DNA of 64,000 nucleotides from Chamaecyparis obtusa. Lineage: Eukaryota; Streptophyta; Pinopsida; Cupressales; Cupressaceae. How positions within the stretch are numbered: position 1 is the stretch's first letter; the number at the start of each line of letters is the position of its first letter. Of this stretch, positions 58,565-64,000 are shown piece by piece. The notes beneath the pieces were generated by a model that worked only from the letters and a program-made list of their open reading frames with translations, was not told where the DNA came from and ran no database searches. The stretch is taken from NCBI GenBank assembly GCA_027943335.1, contig BSBK01001304.1, forward strand, positions 372,001 through 436,000, written 5' to 3'. The position numbers and the translations under genes were made by a program.

Positions 58565-60220
58565 TGCAGTGGTGATAGGGAGAGGGGATGAACTAATCAC
58601 TAGTTCATGCTTCTTGTCTATCACTGAGACTTAAAGTGACTTCTAAGTCCACCATATGGATCTATAGGATCTCCTTTAACCTAAGATCCCCTAATGCCAA
58701 ACCCCCACTCTTCTATCTTTGAACAAATCTATCTCTTGCCAACTACCAGGCTCTCATGCTAGATGACAAACTTTCAAGGTTCCTAAGTTCTTCTAGGCTC
58801 TTTCTTCAGAAATCTCTACACTCATCTTGCAGGGTCATGGATATGCTTCAAGACCTCCCAATTTACTTGTTTTAATGCCTAAGACAACCTAAAATTTTGA
58901 TTTTCCTTACCGATTCTTCACTTTTCTACCAAAATAGGGCTATTAGAAAAGAGCCCCAATTAGCCTTCCTACTCTGAGAAATCAGGTAATTACTCTAATT
59001 TCTTCCATTAACTATCAAAAAATTCCTTTAGAGACTCTCAATAATTTGACTAAATCTCAAATATTTTCTAGGTTTTTGGTCTCAAGAAGGCTTTACTGTA
59101 CCTCTGCACAATGTGAGGGTTTGGAGGGTTTCTAGGCCTTTTCTAGGCCTGTCTATTTCTTGGCTTGGTTTCATGCTTTGTGAGATTGCCAAAAACCTCT
59201 CCTTCTTGTCAAGGGACCTTATCATACTCTTCTAATTACTCCATGCTTTCCTTCTTCATTATCTTCACAACCCTACTTTCTCTAACCTCTACAAAGTCAC
59301 TCTTCCCTAATCGGGCATGCTCTGGATCACCTAGGGAAAGAGTTTAAAAATACATCCATAGATTTTGAAGGGCCCTCCCCCTAAAATAAAAAATTAAATT
59401 GAACCCACTCACTACCCCCAAAAGGCCATACTGTGTCTACGGTGGGATAGTGAGTTACATGGCTCACAAGACCAACTACCTGGTTCAAGACAGTGGACTG
59501 GCACAAACAAACTAATTACAAACATGTAAAAGAAAACTATATACACCTTAAATAATGAATCAAAACTACTTCAAAAAATACAATTTAAAATTCCAAGTTG
59601 CTACAGTATCAAAATTAGCACACAAAAGATTTCATTTCATTCATTGTGATACTTTCCACATACAGAATAGTTACAACAGTCTCCTGTCCATACTTTGACA
59701 CACACATACTAGCAATTTTAGGGTTTGTTTGGTTTTAAAATGGTCTCTTAGGTATTTCCCCATCATGATTAGGCTTCCTAGTGAGGTAGAAGCCAAATCC
59801 ACTATAATAGGATGAGCTTACTAAATGTTGTCAAGCAACATTTTCAAAGTTGCAAAGTTGCACTTTGCAACTTTTGCAACTTTTGCAATTTCTTGGAAAA
59901 TAGGATAAGTCTTGGCTTCCTAAGGCTTATAGCTCCTCTTAATTATAGTCTAAGTGTTGGATGCTTGATTCCAACTTACAATGACTTGAAAAATCCTAAC
60001 ATGTACCTCTGACAACTGAAAATGATCTCACCCCAAGGGGTGCCTAATTAGATTCCAAGGCTAAACAGGGAACTCCTAAGACCTTTCGACTCCTAACTAA
60101 CATTGCCATTACAAAATATGGTCCTCATACCTTTATTCTATTTACAAGGCTCACTTAGAGAAAAGCACAACAAAATGAAGAAATGGTGAGGGCCCTATTT
60201 CTCTAGGTGCCCCTGCACCA
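58565..60220 (-). repeat. 3' LTR of element H
   Basis: TGCAGTGGTGATAG to CCCCTGCACCA, followed by a minus-strand polypurine tract (GGAGGGGAGTA). The left edge is placed where similarity to element B stops. The partner LTR is off the window. Confidence 0.65.
59846..59874. repeat. Perfect 12-bp inverted repeat in the H LTR
   Basis: AAAGTTGCAAAG and CTTTGCAACTTT with a 5-base spacer; a shorter relative (GCAACTTT / AAAGTTGC) is in both E LTRs. Confidence 0.8.
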
Positions 60221-60683
60221 TACTCCCCTCCAAAGAAGTTAAGTCCCCTCTAGAGAAAAAAGGTGGAGATCTATGCCCTAAAGTTTAAACTGATTAAGTC
60301 TTGGCTTCCTAACGCTTATAGCTCCTCTTAATTGTAGTCTAAGTGTTGGATGCTTGATTCCAACTTACAATGACTTGAAAAATACTAACATGTACCTCTG
60401 ACAACTGAAAATGATCTCACCCCAAGGGGTGCCTAATTAGATTCCAAGGCTAAACAAGGAACTCCTAAGACCTTTCGACTCCTAACTAACATTTCCATTA
60501 CAAAAGATGGTCCTCATAGCTTTATTCTATTTACAAGGCTCAATTAGAGAAAAGCACAACAAAATGAAGAAATGGTAAGGGCCCTATTTCTCTAGGTGCC
60601 CCTGCACCATACTCCCCTCTAAAGAAGTTAAGTCCCCTCTGGAGAAAAAAGGTGGAGATCTATGCCCTGAAGTTTAAACTGAT
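59906..60683. repeat. 2 x 389-bp tandem duplication across the H LTR/internal boundary
   Basis: TAAGTCTTGGCTTCCTAA occurs at 59906 and 60295, and GCCCCTGCACCATACTCCCC recurs 389 bp apart. The unit holds the last 315 bases of the LTR, the polypurine tract and 74 bases of the internal region. Confidence 0.9.
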
Positions 60684-60901
60684 TCCTAGGGATCCAAGTT
60701 GCCTCTAAGTTTGGTTTATCCTACCACTTGATAAGGTGTTCCTTATAGATACCATGCCTAATCTTTGTGTGTACCTGGGAATCTAATATCTTCTATGCTA
60801 TTAGCATTATTTTGGGAGGCAGGGCTACTGCTTGAACTTCCTTCTTAACTTCGTCCACATTCTGATCTACCTCAGTAAGAGGTCCTTTGTACTTAACTAG
60901 G
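60684..60901 (-). pseudogene. Chromodomain of element H
   Basis: Reading left from 60901: DLVKYKGPLTE, LPPKIMLIA, KILDSQVHTKIRHGIYKEH, LIKW, stop, DKPNLEATW. The shape (K-I-L-D, Y-x-x-x-L-I-K-W, E-A-T-W) is the chromodomain at the end of chromovirus integrase. One TAG sits where Gln/Lys is expected. Its frame continues from the integrase fragment on the other side of J. Confidence 0.75.
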
Positions 60902-63828
60902 TGTTGGTGTGTTCCCTTTGATCTTGACTTGTAGATTTATACTTTGATGGATAACTTAAATAACACTTTAACTCTATCACCACTCTAAAGTCTACAAGAA
61001 AGAGGGCCAATTAACAAGGATCAAAAGAGATCCTTCTAAACTTTGAGCCTCAATGCTCAGGTGGGTGTACCCTTGACTCACTTCTTTAAAGGAGTCTAAA
61101 AATGTTATGCCAATATACTCATTACTAACTGATGTAAGATTTTATCATTTGAATGTGTGTGTGTGTGGTTGATGACAATGAAATGCCTCCAGAGGATGGA
61201 CCAGTGCCTTAACCTAGGGAAAAGAGTCACCCAATTACATACAGTAATTGAATACCTTAATTCAAACACAACTAAATCTAGGATAAGTGCTTTGCCTATT
61301 ACCCTTCTCCCTCAGACACAAGGACATCAAATTCTTACTTGGTTGCAAACTCACTGAACCCACCTAAAAGACTTTAATCCTAACTTTGTTAGGGACTTAG
61401 AGATGACTTCAAAATACTCTTTGTTTACCATATGCTAATACACTTTGTGACATTAACACATATGAGCTTAGAATTGAAACAAGAAGACATACACAAATGC
61501 AAGATTGTGACTCAATAACACTCCCATTAATATATTCAGAATCAACATACAATCAGAATAACACAAAGATAGGAAAAGACACAAAATCCAGCTCCTCTAT
61601 CAGTAAAACACCATTAACAACCAGCTGGGACCAAAGAAAGTTTGGAACGGCTACAAAATCAAAAATTTTTCAATATATACTCCCTAGTCAGCTTGGAATT
61701 CTCAAAGAGAATACAACAAGCTATAGATGACTTAAGGTTAGGGTTTCAACCACCCAACCAACCTGAAATAGCTACAAAAATTAATTATAGGGAAGAAACC
61801 CAAGAAAATAGGAGAAAGAAAAATCCCAGAGCAATCCTCAATTGTGATAAATCTCACTGAGAAGGTACTGAGAATCACAGAAACATCCCAAAATGTCAAT
61901 TCTTTTAGCCACCTGCAACATGCCTCAAGCACAAAATTGCATGGTACAAAACCCCTATAGATGATCATGGCACACCCTGGACCACACTACAATAGCAAAT
62001 GCCACCAAACCAATCAAAATCAACTATTAAAACCATAAATTCTAGTACTTCCTATCACTAGAAACCCTCTACAAATTCAAATTTAAAAATAAATGGCTAT
62101 TTTATGGTGCTTGCAGTGAATCAGTGGTTGAAATTTGAATCTCCATCAACTTTAAGCCATGATCATCTAATTCCTCCCTTTCATGGTCTTTTAAAACTTA
62201 ACTTTAAAAGGAATCTTAGTTTACATTTAGTGATTATGCAACAGTGCTTTTCTTTATTCACAAAATGAAATCTAAACCCATCACTAACTCCAGCAAATCA
62301 GTGAATAAAGGAAAGCAACTAACTCTGGTCCCACACTTGGTGAACTGGCGACAAGAGGCTTTTGCCAGTTCATGAAACATTTTATCTATCTACTAGAAAG
62401 TTTAGCAATTCCATGAATACACATTCACTAAACTGATAAAACATTTGGAGAACCACCATCATTTCATGCAAACAAGAGAAACCCTCATAAAATTTTTAGC
62501 TGCTAAAACATTTGGAGAACCGCCATCATTTCATGTGAACAAGAGAAACCCTCATAAATTTGTCAGCTGCTAAAACATTTGGAGAACTACCATAAGACCC
62601 CACCTAGGCCTACCTGCAAGCTGCAACATGTCACCACATCATTTTCTATAATCACTCAGTCATCACTAACAAAGGACCCACCGCAAAGCTTTCCCCTTTA
62701 GTGAAGATCGACAGCTGTCGCCATATCATTGACCTATCCATCGTGCAACTTCTATCAATGGTAATATGACAACCATCAGATCTTATAGCCTATTAACTCC
62801 TCTAAGACCAGTGAACCCACTAAGAAATCCACCTTAGCACACCTAAACCAATCACTGTTCACCAACTAAGTACACGTAGCAGTGGACCCACTGAAAGAAA
62901 AGGCTACGTCACTCAACAGAATCAATGGTCATCTCAAGATCTCATACATCTGACACATCCCTTGCGAAGAAACATCCACCATCGATCCTTTGACAAGATT
63001 AGGACCCTCTGAGACATCCAGAAAATCAATTCCCACTAACAACAAGCTAGTGTGAAAATACATGGATGAAAAAAATAGCACCAACTATGCCTATGTGTAA
63101 TCTCAGACCCACAAATCCTTTACAAGAATCAATGGTTGTCACTATACCACTGCATTAAAAGTTGAGCATATTTCATTAATGGTATAATGATAGCCACAAG
63201 ATCAAATCAAACTTTAACCCACCTAAATGCCAAGAAGATTGGTCCCACTGATAGGATTCCACCTCATACTATGTGGACCAATAGAAAACCTCCAAATCAG
63301 AATGCCTGGCAAGTGAACCTGCATGAGAAAAAGGCTACATCATACAGAGAATCGACGATCATCTCAAGATCTTAAGCATCTGACACATTTCTTGAGAAGA
63401 TATTCCCACCATTAGATGAAGATGGTGTCAGAGTTGGGCTCAGGGAAAATAAAGGTTGCCAAAACATAGGAAAAATTAAAGCTCGTGACTTAGGAAAAAT
63501 AAAAACTTGCAGGCCGTTGGGACCCTAGGAAAGATTAAAGGGTAGTGACTTAGGAAAATTTAAAAGGGACCCCGTCGACACATGAAAACCTAACCATGAA
63601 CATGGTAAAGTTGGTCATTTTAAATGACACATGCAAAATATAAGGTTTTAAGTGGGCCAAAAAGGTAATGCGAAAACAGAATAGGGCCAGGGCAATTTTA
63701 AATTTTAAGGACCCAACGGCTAGATTTTTTAAATGTTTGAACCAAAGGTTTGAGCCAAAGACATGAAAAGTGATGCAGAGACGAGGGGAAAGACAATGAA
63801 GCCATGAAACTTTTTACATGTGCTAACA
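60902..63828 (-). repeat. J: solo LTR of a D-like family inserted in element H
   Basis: It starts TGTTGGTGTG, as D LTRs start TGTTGGTGTTTG, ends TGCTAACA, and is 2927 bp, close to the D LTR length. CTAGG lies immediately on each side (60897-60901 and 63829-63833), a perfect target-site duplication. Interior landmarks shared with D LTRs include CAATATATAC.C near 61673 and CAACAAGCTA.AGATGACT. There is no internal region, hence a solo LTR left by LTR-LTR recombination. Confidence 0.8.
62437..62590. repeat. 2.3 x 67-bp tandem repeat in J
   Basis: TAAAACATTTGGAGAAC begins at 62437, 62504 and 62571. The full units include CATCATTTCATG..AACAAGAG and differ by few bases. Confidence 0.85.
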
Positions 63829-63833
63829 CTAGG

Positions 63834-64000
63834 TCTGCAATGTTGAAGATGGGAGAGATAGCTAGATCATCTGGTAGACCAAATTTGTAAACATTATGTC
63901 CATACTTGGCCAGTATGGGACATGGACCAACTCTCCTCATTTGAAGTTTTGTGGGAACCCCTTGTGCCATTCTTTCATTATTTAGGTGGACCATGACTAA
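63834..64000 (-). pseudogene. Integrase C-terminal domain of element H
   Basis: From the window edge: MVHLNNERMAQGVPTKLQMR, VGPCPILAKYGHNVYKFGLP, ISPIFNIADL. This is the conserved HLRKERFP..TYNKLKMKKIGP-type end of chromovirus integrase. The frame is cut at 63829 by J and resumes in the chromodomain at 60901. Confidence 0.8.

Larger units (their letters stand above)
58565..64000 (-). mobile_element. Element H: chromovirus-type Ty3/gypsy, 3' part only
   Basis: An LTR, polypurine tract, chromodomain and integrase C-terminus read on the minus strand, with the rest beyond the window. Its LTR starts TGCAGTGGTG and ends CTGCACCA like that of E, so both belong to related families. The coding part is split by solo LTR J. 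Confidence 0.75.

Noticed and set aside
61155..61172. (GT)n microsatellite near 61160
   Set aside because: Only about 7 units; common and uninformative.
1..64000. tRNA, rRNA, snoRNA or miRNA precursor genes
   Set aside because: I scanned for tRNA-like A/B boxes and obvious long hairpins; only PBS complements and LTR hairpins were noticed.

Overview
The window reads as plant nuclear heterochromatin from a large, repeat-rich genome. The lineages present (Tat-type and chromovirus Ty3/gypsy, Ty1/copia, large non-autonomous LTR elements, each about 1-3 kb per LTR and heavily decayed) and the AT-rich, stop-riddled coding remnants suggest a gymnosperm such as a conifer. The species cannot be fixed from the sequence. 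No tRNA, rRNA, CRISPR array or intact host gene is seen; the only possible host-gene trace is an exon-like island at 1316-1565. Almost everything is LTR retrotransposon sequence nested several layers deep. Element letters (A-K) are mine.

Layout. 1-1085: 5' end of a minus-strand Ty3/gypsy element (K: start of gag, PBS, LTR). 1086-2536: non-TE-like island plus unassigned sequence. 2537-6330: copy A of an unusual element with a long unknown ORF. About 6500-42530: an old Tat-lineage Ty3/gypsy element on the minus strand. It holds gag end, protease, G-patch, RT, RNase H, a second (archaeal-type) RNase H and integrase, and carries on the opposite strand a spliced plant-mobile-domain (PMD) gene near its 3' end. 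The Tat element is broken by a chromovirus in the PMD exon (E, 10023-17858), a gag-only element with 2.9-kb LTRs (D, 18610-27261, perfect TSD TGTTG), a copia element between protease and RT (F, 34189-41135, TSD CTCCT) and a plus-strand copia element in gag (G, from about 42531). G is itself broken in integrase by element B (45777-52997) and in RT by element C (from 54343). C is broken by chromovirus H (from 58565), and H is split between integrase and chromodomain by a solo LTR of a D-like family (J, 60902-63828, TSD CTAGG).

The least familiar component is the A/B/C family: LTR elements with copia-like ends (initiator-Met PBS, a U5 hairpin shared with copia elements F and G) and no reverse transcriptase. 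The most complete copy (B) has an ORF with a row of degenerate CCHC knuckles and then a roughly 1,100-codon ORF of no recognised family, present in all three copies. I infer a non-autonomous family mobilised in trans by copia enzymes.

Decay is strongly C-to-T. Premature stops are mostly TAG where Gln or Trp is expected and TGA where Arg or Trp is expected, as expected from deamination of methylated CHG and CG sites. None of the elements looks able to move today.
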